From JACTOJ01 sp032335695 (GTDB lineage: Bacteria > Bacillota > Clostridia > Clostridiales > Clostridiaceae): DNA of 60,636 nt. The stretch is from contig NZ_JACTOJ010000027.1 of NCBI RefSeq assembly GCF_032335695.1, positions 1 to 60,636 on the forward strand, given 5' to 3'. The notes beneath the pieces are model-generated. The model searched no databases. It worked only from the letters and a program-made list of their open reading frames with translations, and was not told the DNA's origin. Every line of letters starts with the position of its first letter. Position 1 is the first letter of the stretch. Shown piece after piece: positions 25,168-31,973 of the stretch. The position numbers and the translations under genes are program-made.

Positions 25168-25338
25168 TTTATCAAATACCACACCTTTTTATAATCAATT
25201 CATCAGATACCACAGTTTATTATAAAAAGTTCACCAAAAACCACACCTTAAGCTTAAAATATATATTAACTTCTAAAAAAATATAGTTTTTTAATTAAGG
25301 TGTGGTATTCCATGAATTAAGGTGTGGTCTTTGATAAA
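25168..25338. repeat. Repeat family A: ACCACACCTT array, three direct and two inverted copies
   Basis: Copies of a ~24-base unit with core TCAAATACCACACCTTA occur at 25168, 25199 and 25230 on the plus strand, exactly 31 bp apart. Inverted copies lie at 25291-25316 and 25315-25338. The 31-bp step is three helical turns, so bound proteins would face the same side. No ORF lies here. The arrangement looks like a protein-binding array and not a terminator, because the arms are far apart and lack a T-tract. Confidence 0.85.
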
Positions 25339-25393
25339 CTTAGTAAATTCTGACCCCCAACAAAGATAAGATTTTTACCGACATTTTTACGAA

Positions 25394-25471
25394 GTCAATG
25401 AAATGCTTATAATTTAAATCTATGGTCATAGAAATGCTTATTAAATCTTTTAAAGTCAGCAAAATGCTTGC
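25394..25471 (+). repeat. Repeat family B: GTCA-N3-AAATGCTTAT, three direct copies
   Basis: Copies start at 25394, 25425 and 25455, that is 31 and 30 bp apart, the same helical phase as family A next to it. The first two copies share GTCA, three variable bases and GAAATGCTTAT closely; the third has AAAATGCTTG. Confidence 0.8.
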
Positions 25472-25553
25472 TACACCTTAATATCTGCATTTATGGATAA
25501 GCTTTTTACAAACATTCTATTGACCTATAAAACTCCCATTTTTGTTTTAAACA

Positions 25554-26269
25554 TTCCCCAAAATGTTGCAATGTATCATCAATCTGTTATCGTAAGTCAT
25601 GTTTTTGTTATCGTAAAGCAGGGAAGTGTTAGATTTAAATTATTAAACAGCCATAAATCTAGTAATACCAATACTTAAGAGCATCGTAATATAATCCACA
25701 TTTATCTTTAATACATTGTATTTCTTTCCACCAAATCGAAAAAAGACAACCTTACGAACTTAACCGACATTACTACGAGAGTTACCGACAATTTAACGAA
25801 CTACGCCTAAACCTAGTAATACCAAGGTTTTATAGACCAAGATAACACTTTCATGTATTAAGATAACATGTTCCTGATTAACCACAACAAAAACAGGACT
25901 TTTGCCGACAATTTAGCGAGGTTGAAAGTGTAAAAGACATTTTTACGAGATATGCCGACAAAAATACGAAGATATAAACATACCTTATTAATAAAAACTC
26001 ATGTTTTTGTTAGGTTTAATTCCCCATTTTGTTGCAGGTATTCCCCACTATGTTGTAATTATCATGAAACTGTTAGGCTTAATTAATTAAATAGCTATAA
26101 ACCTAGTAACATCAACAGTTTAAGGTATATTATTATATCTTGCTTAATTCCAAAGCCGACATTCCCACGAGGTTTACCGACTTTTATACGAATTACGCTT
26201 AAAGCTAGTAATATCAACGTTTTGCAGTAAACATAACAAAAACAGGAGTTACTACAACACTTTGGGGAA
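25554..26269. repeat. Repeat family C: TTCCCCA-N3-TGTTGYA, four copies
   Basis: Plus-strand copies are at 25554-25570, 26020-26036 and 26041-26057 (the last two again 21 bp apart). One minus-strand copy is at 26253-26269. Two copies are followed by a conserved ATCAT-x-AA-x-CTGTTA tail. Confidence 0.85.
25597..26247. repeat. Repeat family D: TCMTGTTTTTGTTR, four copies
   Basis: Plus-strand copies are at 25597-25610 and 25999-26012 (TCATGTTTTTGTTA). Minus-strand copies are at 25885-25898 and 26234-26247 (TCCTGTTTTTGTTG and TCCTGTTTTTGTTA). They lie next to family C or E elements. Confidence 0.75.
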
Positions 26270-26561
26270 AATTTTTTATAAACATAGTATTTATGCTATT
26301 ATTATATACTTCGTATTTATGTCGGTTATCTTCCCTTCGTATTTATGTCGTTTCGTATTTTTGTCGGTTAAATTGTATAGATTCCAAAAATATGGATATA
26401 ATTAAAACGATAAATATTTAATCATTTTTTCCTATTTAAGCTGCATCTTCGGATGTGGCTTTGTTTTTTATGCATATTTATCTTTTATATGTTATAATTA
26501 AAATATTCAAGAACATGTGCCTTAACAAAGCTTTATAAAGGTACTAACCTAGTAAAATCAA
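25659..26561 (+). repeat. Repeat family F: CTAGTAAYAYCAA, five copies up to the att site
   Basis: Copies are at 25659-25671, 25813-25825, 26103-26115, 26205-26217 and 26549-26561, all in one direction. Most are flanked by AAAC- or AAAG-type text on the left and GTTT on the right, giving a small dyad. The last copy ends 27 bases before the tRNA-derived att core, so a role as integrase arm site is possible for at least that copy. Confidence 0.85.
26373..26469 (+). ncRNA. Candidate ~60-nt small RNA inside the prophage end
   Basis: TTGTAT (26373-26378), 18 bases and TATAAT (26397-26402) form a promoter. A strong intrinsic terminator follows: AAGCTGCATC, the tetraloop TTCG, GATGTGGCTT (26438-26461), then TGTTTTTTA. 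The predicted transcript starts near 26409, has no ORF and lies between the repeat mosaic and the att site. The terminator has no other gene to serve on this strand. Confidence 0.45.
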
Positions 26562-26587
26562 GCCTTTTAGTATGTCATAGTCTTCTT

Positions 26588-26638
26588 TCTGCCTCTGGAG
26601 CAGGCACTGTGTTGGTTCGAATCCAGCTTGGGCAGCCA
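26588..26638 (+). other. 3' fragment of tRNA-Gln(CTG): prophage attachment site
   Basis: The sequence contains an anticodon arm (TCTGC, loop CTCTGGA with anticodon CTG at 26595-26597, GCAGG), a T arm (GTTGG, TTCGAAT, CCAGC) and the 3' acceptor strand TTGGGCA, G73 and CCA ending at 26638. A72 with G73 is typical of tRNA-Gln. The D arm and the 5' acceptor strand (expected TGCCCAA) are absent upstream, so this is not a functional tRNA but the duplicated 3' part left by integration. The intact gene is expected at the other prophage end. Confidence 0.85.
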
Positions 26639-26672
26639 AAAAAGACTTAATGACGATTAAGTCTTTTTTATT
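26639..26672 (+). terminator. tRNA terminator retained downstream of att
   Basis: AAAAGACTTAA and TTAAGTCTTTT form an 11-bp stem around TGACGA, followed by TTATTTT. It directly follows the CCA end and is the original terminator of the disrupted tRNA-Gln locus. Confidence 0.88.
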
Positions 26673-26802
26673 TTAAAGAAAAAGGCACATGCTTTTGAAG
26701 AATTTATTCTCAACTGTAAAGTAAGAAATTTATCAAAGCATTCACCATGATAAATTCCATTATATTTATTAAGAACATTTTATTCATACAACATGGTAAT
26801 TA

Positions 26803-26831
26803 TTGACATTTTAATTTTTACATTATAAAAT
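26803..26831 (+). promoter_or_regulatory. Promoter of the small toxin-like gene
   Basis: TTGACA (26803-26808), 17 bases, TAAAAT (26826-26831). The transcript would begin about 26838, immediately before GACGGCTGCGG, the segment that can pair with the mRNA 3' region. Confidence 0.75.
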
Positions 26832-26875
26832 TATATTAGACGGCTGCGGTGATATAAATAATAGGGAGTGATAGT

Positions 26876-26968
26876 ATGCTATTAATATCAATTATTGGAT
26901 TAATTGCATCTTTGCTAAGCATAATAAATAATGGTTCGTCTATTATTTCTAAACTTATGCATAAATAA
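26876..26968 (+). CDS. Candidate type I toxin: 30-residue hydrophobic peptide
   Basis: ATG 26876 encodes MLLISIIGLIASLLSIINNG and ends SSIISKLMHK: a single membrane helix with a basic tail, the usual shape of Fst/TxpA-like toxins. The ribosome site GGGAGTG (26864-26870) is exactly complementary to CACTCCC (26972-26978) just past the stop. The predicted mRNA 5' end GACGGCTGCGG (26839-26849) can pair over 11 bp, with one bulge, with CCGTAGTCCGTC (27016-27027). Such 5'-3' folding and ribosome-site masking are hallmarks of type I toxin mRNAs. An antisense RNA is expected but I found no convincing promoter for it. It lies just outside the prophage. Confidence 0.5.
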   Translation: MLLISIIGLIASLLSIINNGSSIISKLMHK

Positions 26969-27086
26969 AAGCACTCCCGACAAGATTCGCTACCTTGGGA
27001 TTTATTATATTTATGCCGTAGTCCGTCGTCCTTAATGAATCGATATTTTTTCTTCTTTATTAATAATATTACAAATTAACAGTATT

Positions 27087-27115
27087 TTAACATAAATATC
27101 CATTTACTATATAAA
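27087..27115 (+). promoter_or_regulatory. Promoter of the 5'-nucleotidase gene
   Basis: TTAACA (27087-27092), 17 bases, TATAAA (27110-27115), 46 bases before the start codon. Confidence 0.65.
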
Positions 27116-27161
27116 ATCGATGTTAAACTGTAATAGATTATTACATAAGGTGGGATAAAAA

Positions 27162-29513
27162 ATGTATTTAAAAAAAATCACTAAAAAACTCTTTATATTC
27201 TTACTTTTCTTATCTATTGCCTTTGGAAATACAGCCTTTAAAACTACTGTATTTGCAGACACTCCTGCTAAATCCTTCACTATTTTTCATACAAATGATA
27301 TGCATGGACATGTACTTGATGCTTTCAACAAATCAAATACTTTAACTCAAATAGGTTTAGATTATGTAGCCTCTGTAAAAAGCAACACTCCAAATTCCTT
27401 ACTTATAGATGCTGGTGATGCCACTCAAGGGGTACCCTTTGCAACTTTAAGTAAGGGATCAGATGTGATAAAACTAATGAATTCAGCTGGCTATGACGGC
27501 ATGGTTTTAGGAAATCATGAATTTGATTATGGACAGAATCAAACCATAGCTAACGCAAAATTAGCAAACTTTCCTGTGATATCTGCAAATGTACTGCAAA
27601 ATGGAAAAGCCTTTTTAGATGGCATAAACAGCAATAACGGAATGTATTTTATAAAAACCATTAACGGAATTAAAGTTGGATTTTTCGGTATAACCACTCA
27701 AGAAACCTTATACAAAACCAATCCTGCAAATATAGTTGGATTAACCTTTGCTGATCCAATATCCACTTCAAAATCAGAAGTAAGTAAATTAAAGAATGAA
27801 GGCGCTGAGATAATTGTAGGTATTATGCATATAGGCAATGATACCTCCAGCAGTCCAGTAAGCACTGATATTGCAAAAAATGTGGATGGCATAAATATTA
27901 TAATAGACGGTCACAGTCACTCTGTAGAAAATACAGTAGTAAATGGTACTCTAATTGCTCAAACAGGCTGCTATTCTGCTAATTTGGGAAAAATAGATGT
28001 TTCCATTGATGCTTCCGGAAAAATTTCGTCCTCAGAAACCCTCATGGCTCCATCAGATATTCAAAAAAACTACACTCCTAACAATACAGTTCAGACTTTA
28101 GCAAACAGCATTAACGCTTCTCAAGCTTCTATATATTCTCAGGTTGTTGGACACACTGACACTACCTTTTGGGCTGGATCAGTAAATGGACAATCCGTTG
28201 CAAGATTAGGTGAAACGAACCTAGGCGATTTGGTTGCAGACGCTATGTCGTACAGTGCTAAATCACAAGTTTCCAATACAGATTATTCATCTCTTCCCAT
28301 AGTAGCCTTAGAAAACGGAGGAGGCGTTCGTGATGTAATTCCTGCTGGAGATATAAATAAAGGACAGATAATATCAGTTTTACCTTTTGGAAATATATTA
28401 TCTCTCAAGGAGATTACCCCTGCTATTCTATATCAAGTTATAGAAAATGGCGTATCTAAAATAACTGGACAAGATAAGACTACAGGATTGATAACTGGAG
28501 CCGACGGAAGATTTCCTCAGGTATCAGGAATGCGCTTCGAATACAATCCAAATAGTCCTGTTTCAAGCAGAGTGGCTAAAATTGTTTTACTTAACAAAGA
28601 CGGAAGCGACGGAAAGATACTTGATAGAAATGATAATTCTACCAAGATAGTTTTAGCCTCTAACGACTTTGAAACAAGCGGCGGAGATGGCTATACTATG
28701 CTTGGCAGTTTAAAAAACATAGGTGAAGGCAATGCTTTAGATGTGATAACAGAGGATTATATTCAATCACTTACTGCCAAAAATGGAGGAAGCTTTTCAT
28801 ATCCAATGTATCAAGGAAGATGCAAGGCTATATCAGACTACTCTCCTGTTCCTTATAACTCATCTATAACCGTAAAAAATGGAGATACCCTTTTAGCTAA
28901 TGCTAGCTTACTATATTCTGTAGATAATAGCCAGGCTCAGGAAGCTTCAACAGATAGCAATGGTGTATTATTAATTAACAATTTGCCTTCCGGAGCTCAT
29001 TCTGTCAGAATTCTATTTAACTCTCTCACCTCAGAAAATTATATCAATAATTTAACTGGTGCAGGAACAGCTTCAAATACACCTGTCACAGCTTCATTAG
29101 CAGCTGCTGATAATAATTTAATAGCCGATAAAGCTGCTGCTGATACGGTAACCGCTAAAATAAAGGCTATACCCGAAAATGTCACTCTAGCTGATGCTGA
29201 TTTGATTTCATCTGCTAGGAAAGCTTATGATGCTCTTACCTCCTCTCAAAAAATCTGGATTACAAATTACAGTAAACTCACCGATGCTGAAGCTGTAATA
29301 AAAAATTTATTGCAAAATCAAATTAATAGCAATCCTGAAAATACAACTAGCTCTGGCGAAACATCTACTAAAGCTTCTAATGAAATAACCTTACCCAAAA
29401 CAGGTTCTTTCATAGACGAAGATATACTGGAAGCAGCAGGTGTGAGTTTAATACTCTCAGGAACTATTCTTATTATATTTAAAAGGCGTTCTAGATCAGG
29501 CAGCATTAAATAA
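27162..29513 (+). CDS. Sortase-anchored 5'-nucleotidase / 2',3'-cyclic phosphodiesterase
   Basis: The 783-residue surface enzyme has a signal peptide (cleavage after VFA, ~residue 32). Its metallophosphatase domain has NDMHGH (45-50), DAGDATQG, GNHEFDYG and GHSHSVE as metal and catalytic motifs. The 5_nucleotid_C domain (GETNLGDLVADAM, ENGGGVRDVI, NDFETSGGDGYTML) binds substrate. An Ig/Cna-like stretch (SITVKNGDTLLANASLLY) and a helical spacer follow. The C-terminus is an LPKTG anchor (744-748) plus membrane helix and basic tail. It would release phosphate and nucleosides from extracellular nucleotides. It is monocistronic, between its own promoter and a strong terminator. Confidence 0.93.
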   Translation: MYLKKITKKLFIFLLFLSIAFGNTAFKTTVFADTPAKSFTIFHTNDMHGHVLDAFNKSNTLTQIGLDYVASVKSNTPNSLLIDAGDATQGVPFATLSKGSDVIKLMNSAGYDGMVLGNHEFDYGQNQTIANAKLANFPVISANVLQNGKAFLDGINSNNGMYFIKTINGIKVGFFGITTQETLYKTNPANIVGLTFADPISTSKSEVSKLKNEGAEIIVGIMHIGNDTSSSPVSTDIAKNVDGINIIIDGHSHSVENTVVNGTLIAQTGCYSANLGKIDVSIDASGKISSSETLMAPSDIQKNYTPNNTVQTLANSINASQASIYSQVVGHTDTTFWAGSVNGQSVARLGETNLGDLVADAMSYSAKSQVSNTDYSSLPIVALENGGGVRDVIPAGDINKGQIISVLPFGNILSLKEITPAILYQVIENGVSKITGQDKTTGLITGADGRFPQVSGMRFEYNPNSPVSSRVAKIVLLNKDGSDGKILDRNDNSTKIVLASNDFETSGGDGYTMLGSLKNIGEGNALDVITEDYIQSLTAKNGGSFSYPMYQGRCKAISDYSPVPYNSSITVKNGDTLLANASLLYSVDNSQAQEASTDSNGVLLINNLPSGAHSVRILFNSLTSENYINNLTGAGTASNTPVTASLAAADNNLIADKAAADTVTAKIKAIPENVTLADADLISSARKAYDALTSSQKIWITNYSKLTDAEAVIKNLLQNQINSNPENTTSSGETSTKASNEITLPKTGSFIDEDILEAAGVSLILSGTILIIFKRRSRSGSIK

Positions 29514-29526
29514 TATTCTTCTGTAT

Positions 29527-29577
29527 AAATAAAGTTACTTCTAGCGGGCTTCAATCCGCTAGAAGTAACTTTATTTT
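29527..29577 (+). terminator. Strong intrinsic terminator after the 5'-nucleotidase gene
   Basis: A ~20-bp perfect stem (AAATAAAGTTACTTCTAGCGG with its complement ending at 29576) with a short loop, T-rich on both sides. Confidence 0.93.
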
Positions 29578-29749
29578 TCAGGAAACGCTACAGATGATAA
29601 AATATTCAGATGCTGCATACAGCATATTCAGAAAGATTACTTCCACTCTTTGTTCATTATATTCACTCCATTGTTTAAGGTATAAATTTCTTCGAATATA
29701 ATATTACGCTTCCTTCTTTTTCTATTATTCTATTGATAAAAACAGTTCT

Positions 29750-30712
29750 CTATAAGGCACCAACAACGGCATGTGGCACATAACACTCTTCAAGAAATAC
29801 CACATCTTCATCTGTCAGCTTTACATCAAAGCTTCTTGCTGCATCTTCATAATATTTCACTTTCGTTCCACCAATGATTGGTGCCGTCACGCCTTTTGCA
29901 AACTGCCATGCAAGGGCAATCTGTGTCATGGTGACATTCTTTTCTTTAGCCAGCTTTGCAACATGTTCTACGATTTTCATATCACTTTCCATTGTAGCAT
30001 TATACTTCTGTGCCGCCATTTTATCTGTCGCACTTCTTTTACTCTCTGATTGCCAGGTTGGTCTTGACAAATGTCCTGCTGCAAGTGGACTATATGGTAT
30101 TCTTGCCACGTTCGTTTCATCGCAGATTGGAATCAGTTCTCTCTCATCCTCACGATAGAGAAGATTGTAGTGATTCTGCATTGATACGAACTTTGTCCAT
30201 CCATTCAATTCTGCAATGTGTTGCATCTTCATAAACTGATATCCGTACATGGCTGATGCTCCAAGGGCACGTACTTTTCCAGCCTTTACAAGTCCGTCAA
30301 GCGCTTCCATTGTTTCTTCAATTGATGTTCCATAATCAAATCTATGAATAATATAAAGATCCACGTAATCCGTTCCCAGACGCTTCAGTGAACCATCTAT
30401 TTCTCTGTTAATTGCTTCTTTCGAAAGATGTCCTTCATTAAAATAAACCTTAGTACCAATTACAACTTTTTCTCTGGCAATATTATTCTTCAAGGCACGT
30501 CCAAGATATTCTTCACTTGTTCCATGTGAATATGTATTGGCGGTATCGAAGAAATTAATGCCGAGTTCTAATGCCTTCTTTACAATTGCTTCAGTATCTT
30601 CTAGATTCAGTGTCCACTGATGAAAATCTTCGGATGCCTTTCCAAAGCTCATACATCCCACACATAACTGTGATACCTCAATACTTGAATTACCTAATTT
30701 TGCATATTTCAT
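29750..30712 (-). CDS. Aldo/keto reductase
   Basis: The 320-residue TIM-barrel oxidoreductase has the AKR tetrad Asp56, Tyr61 (FFDTANTYSHG), Lys88 (IGTKVYF) and His123 (IIHRFD). The NADPH site is near IIGGTKVKYYEDA. It should reduce aldehydes or ketones in the cytoplasm. Its start overlaps the flavin reductase stop by 4 bases (ATGA), so the two form an operon driven by the MerR-type promoter at 31422-31452. Base composition is slightly more GC-rich than its neighbours, compatible with transfer. It lacks the ferredoxin tail found in the other two AKRs of this island. Confidence 0.93.
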   Translation of the reverse strand: MKYAKLGNSSIEVSQLCVGCMSFGKASEDFHQWTLNLEDTEAIVKKALELGINFFDTANTYSHGTSEEYLGRALKNNIAREKVVIGTKVYFNEGHLSKEAINREIDGSLKRLGTDYVDLYIIHRFDYGTSIEETMEALDGLVKAGKVRALGASAMYGYQFMKMQHIAELNGWTKFVSMQNHYNLLYREDERELIPICDETNVARIPYSPLAAGHLSRPTWQSESKRSATDKMAAQKYNATMESDMKIVEHVAKLAKEKNVTMTQIALAWQFAKGVTAPIIGGTKVKYYEDAARSFDVKLTDEDVVFLEECYVPHAVVGAL

Positions 30713-31257
30713 TGTCTGCTCCTTTCATTAGCTCCTTTTGCAATTACATCACCCATGCTTAAATAATTATAATTTGGCATCTCGAATAAAACTGGTTTAA
30801 ACTGTGTATAATCAATTTTCCCATTAGCATTTATAATTGTTTCATCAGCAAATGTATGTACTATCTTGAGAATAAAGTTTTCAAATACACCTACTTCATA
30901 TATATCAGCCACAGTACACTCCATTACAACTTTTGCATCTTTAATCATTGGCGCGCCTGTTTCTCCAACTTCATACCCAAATACTTCTGATTTATCAACC
31001 TTACTTCCCGAATTGCATCCACAATAATCTGCTTTTTTTAGTAGTGCTTCATCAATTACATTAACTGATAATGCTTTTGACTCCTTCACTCCTTGATTTA
31101 TAAAATGTGGCTTAGCAAGACTCACCAAAAAACTATCATGGCTCACAATCCCTGTATGTGCCACCAAAGTCCATGTTGGTTTTCCGTTTACCATTGCACC
31201 GACAATTACAACAGGTGTAGGATATATTCCTAATGTTGCTCCTAAATCTTTTTTCAT
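30709..31257 (-). CDS. Flavin reductase-like FMN-binding protein
   Basis: The 182-residue protein has the flavin_reduct family layout: a start LGIYPTPVVIVGAMVNGKPTWTLVAH, then GIVSHDSFLVSLAKPHFINQGVKESKALSVNVID and a C-terminal GDVIAKG. The family binds FMN and uses NAD(P)H, or acts as a flavin-dependent reductase. It is the first gene of a two-gene operon with the AKR, which suggests joint handling of electrophilic carbonyl or quinone compounds. Confidence 0.88.
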   Translation of the reverse strand: MKKDLGATLGIYPTPVVIVGAMVNGKPTWTLVAHTGIVSHDSFLVSLAKPHFINQGVKESKALSVNVIDEALLKKADYCGCNSGSKVDKSEVFGYEVGETGAPMIKDAKVVMECTVADIYEVGVFENFILKIVHTFADETIINANGKIDYTQFKPVLFEMPNYNYLSMGDVIAKGANERSRQ

Positions 31258-31421
31258 ATTTCTTTACCTCTTTCATTTTATATGATACATATTGCTACAA
31301 CCATAAAATCATACTAGTATGAAAATAAAGTATGATTAATTCTCTGCTATAGACTATTTATATTGCATACTATATTTTCGCCTCCTTAAAATATTATTGT
31401 TATATTAATCTCTACTCATAT

Positions 31422-31452
31422 ACCATAAACCCTTAACTTAACTTAAGGTCAA
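31422..31452 (-). promoter_or_regulatory. MerR-type promoter P1 (flavin reductase-AKR operon)
   Basis: On the minus strand TTGACC (31452-31447), a 19-base spacer and TATGGT (31427-31422). The spacer holds a dyad-like TTAAGTTAAGTTAAGG. The overlong 19-base spacer is the hallmark of promoters activated by MerR-family regulators that untwist DNA. Confidence 0.7.
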
Positions 31453-31539
31453 TAGGTATTTTTTTTGAATAAAATAAAATATGGGGTTTTAAAATATGCA
31501 GTTAGGATGTAAAATTAATATAAAAAGGGGGGAATTTAC

Positions 31540-31674
31540 ATGAGAAAATTAATCAGTTTAATTTTGGGTATAATATTAATTGTAGCTGTTATAAGAATAA
31601 CAGTAGCTATACTTAAGGTTTTATTTGTATTATTTGTACTATATTTAATATATGACGCTATAAAGCATTGGTAA
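31540..31674 (+). CDS. Small membrane protein, 44 residues
   Basis: ATG 31540 follows AGGGGGGAA by 5 bases and encodes MRKLISLILGIILIVAVIRI followed by TVAILKVLFVLFVLYLIYDAIKHW. It has two closely spaced hydrophobic stretches with basic ends. It could be a membrane-acting peptide or a small regulator; no family was recognised. A GC-rich palindrome follows at 31696. Confidence 0.55.
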   Translation: MRKLISLILGIILIVAVIRITVAILKVLFVLFVLYLIYDAIKHW

Positions 31675-31695
31675 TACATAAAATTGTTGTTAAAA

Positions 31696-31725
31696 TAGCG
31701 CACTCGCTTACAAGCGAATGCGCTA
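31696..31725. terminator. Near-perfect palindrome, probable bidirectional terminator
   Basis: TAGCGCACTCGCTT and AAGCGAATGCGCTA pair almost completely (14 bp, one wobble). Each side is flanked by only four T or A bases, so termination may be moderate. It sits between the plus-strand small gene and the minus-strand Fe-ADH remnant. Confidence 0.6.
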
Positions 31726-31739
31726 AAATTAATTAATAT

Positions 31740-31895
31740 TTAAATACACTTTTTAAATATATTTTCTATGTCCTTCTGATCAAGCTGCTTAAAGCCTTGC
31801 ATAATTGCACCTCTGCAAGCTTTCTGAGCCATTATCTCAAATTTAGAATCATTAATACCAATTTGGGATAAAGTACTATCTAATCCTATTGATTT
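31740..31895 (-). pseudogene. C-terminal remnant of an iron-containing alcohol dehydrogenase
   Basis: The minus-strand text SIGLDSTLSQIGINDSKFEI ... MAQKACRGAIMQGFKQLDQKDIENIFKKCI, split here, matches the last ~50 residues of butanol/iron-type alcohol dehydrogenases (L-x-x-I-G-I-x-x-x-x-F-x-x-M-A-x-K-A-C-R-G). Nothing upstream continues the enzyme, so only the tail remains. It lies downstream of merR and may have been part of the same detoxification operon. Confidence 0.72.
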
Positions 31896-31973
31896 TATTT
31901 ATCATTTACATTTTCTTATATCCTGTACTCTTAGCAAAAGAAGGCTTTAAACCATAAGCTACTATTATCAAGT

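Larger units (their letters stand above)
25378..26367. repeat. Repeat family E: CCGACA-N5-ACGA, twelve copies
   Basis: Plus-strand copies lie at 25378-25392, 25743-25757, 25764-25778, 25785-25799, 25905-25919, 25934-25948, 25955-25969, 26156-26170 and 26177-26191. Minus-strand copies lie at 26311-26325, 26337-26351 and 26353-26367. Within clusters the step is exactly 21 bp (25743/25764/25785; 25934/25955; 26156/26177), two helical turns, as in plasmid iterons. The GACA and ACGA blocks are almost invariant while the five bases between vary, the signature of a protein touching two major-groove sites. No copies were seen elsewhere in the prophage. Confidence 0.92.
1..26638. mobile_element. Siphovirus prophage, right-hand part, ending at a tRNA-Gln att site
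   Basis: The structural genes follow the standard HK97-type order (HNH, TerS, TerL, portal, protease, capsid, connectors, tail tube, chaperone, tape measure, Dit, baseplate), all on the minus strand. They are preceded by early genes and a divergent repressor. The element continues left of the window, where lysis and integrase genes should lie. The right limit is set by a 3' tRNA-Gln fragment at 26588-26638 that lacks its 5' half and is followed by the tRNA's own terminator, as expected for attR or attL of an integrase that recombines inside a tRNA gene. All structural frames look intact, so the phage may be functional. Confidence 0.88.
26505..26700. repeat. 19-bp imperfect inverted repeat flanking the att site
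   Basis: ATTCAAGAACATGTGCCTTA (26505-26524) is matched in inverse orientation by AAAGGCACATGCTTTTGAAG (26681-26700), with about 17 of 19 positions complementary. One arm is inside the prophage and the other outside, on either side of the tRNA fragment and its terminator. It may be chance, a recombinase-associated structure, or part of the att region. Confidence 0.5.

Noticed and set aside
25168..25471. Regularly spaced repeats resembling a CRISPR array
   Set aside because: There are only three direct units per family, the conserved part is short, the intervening bases are 7-15 long and partly conserved, some copies are inverted, and no cas gene is near.
25493..25678. 61-codon plus-strand frame in the repeat mosaic
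   Set aside because: It has no ribosome site, spans C, D and F repeat copies in changing phase and has an unlikely composition; it is a by-product of the repeats.
25168..26367. Tn7-like transposon end with multiple TnsB-type sites
   Set aside because: Several short repeats with GACA cores suggested this, but no transposase, no terminal TGT/ACA dyad with target duplication and no tns genes are present; the tRNA att fragment points to a site-specific integrase.
26588..26638. Functional tRNA-Gln gene
   Set aside because: The 5' acceptor strand and D arm are missing upstream; only the 3' half is present.
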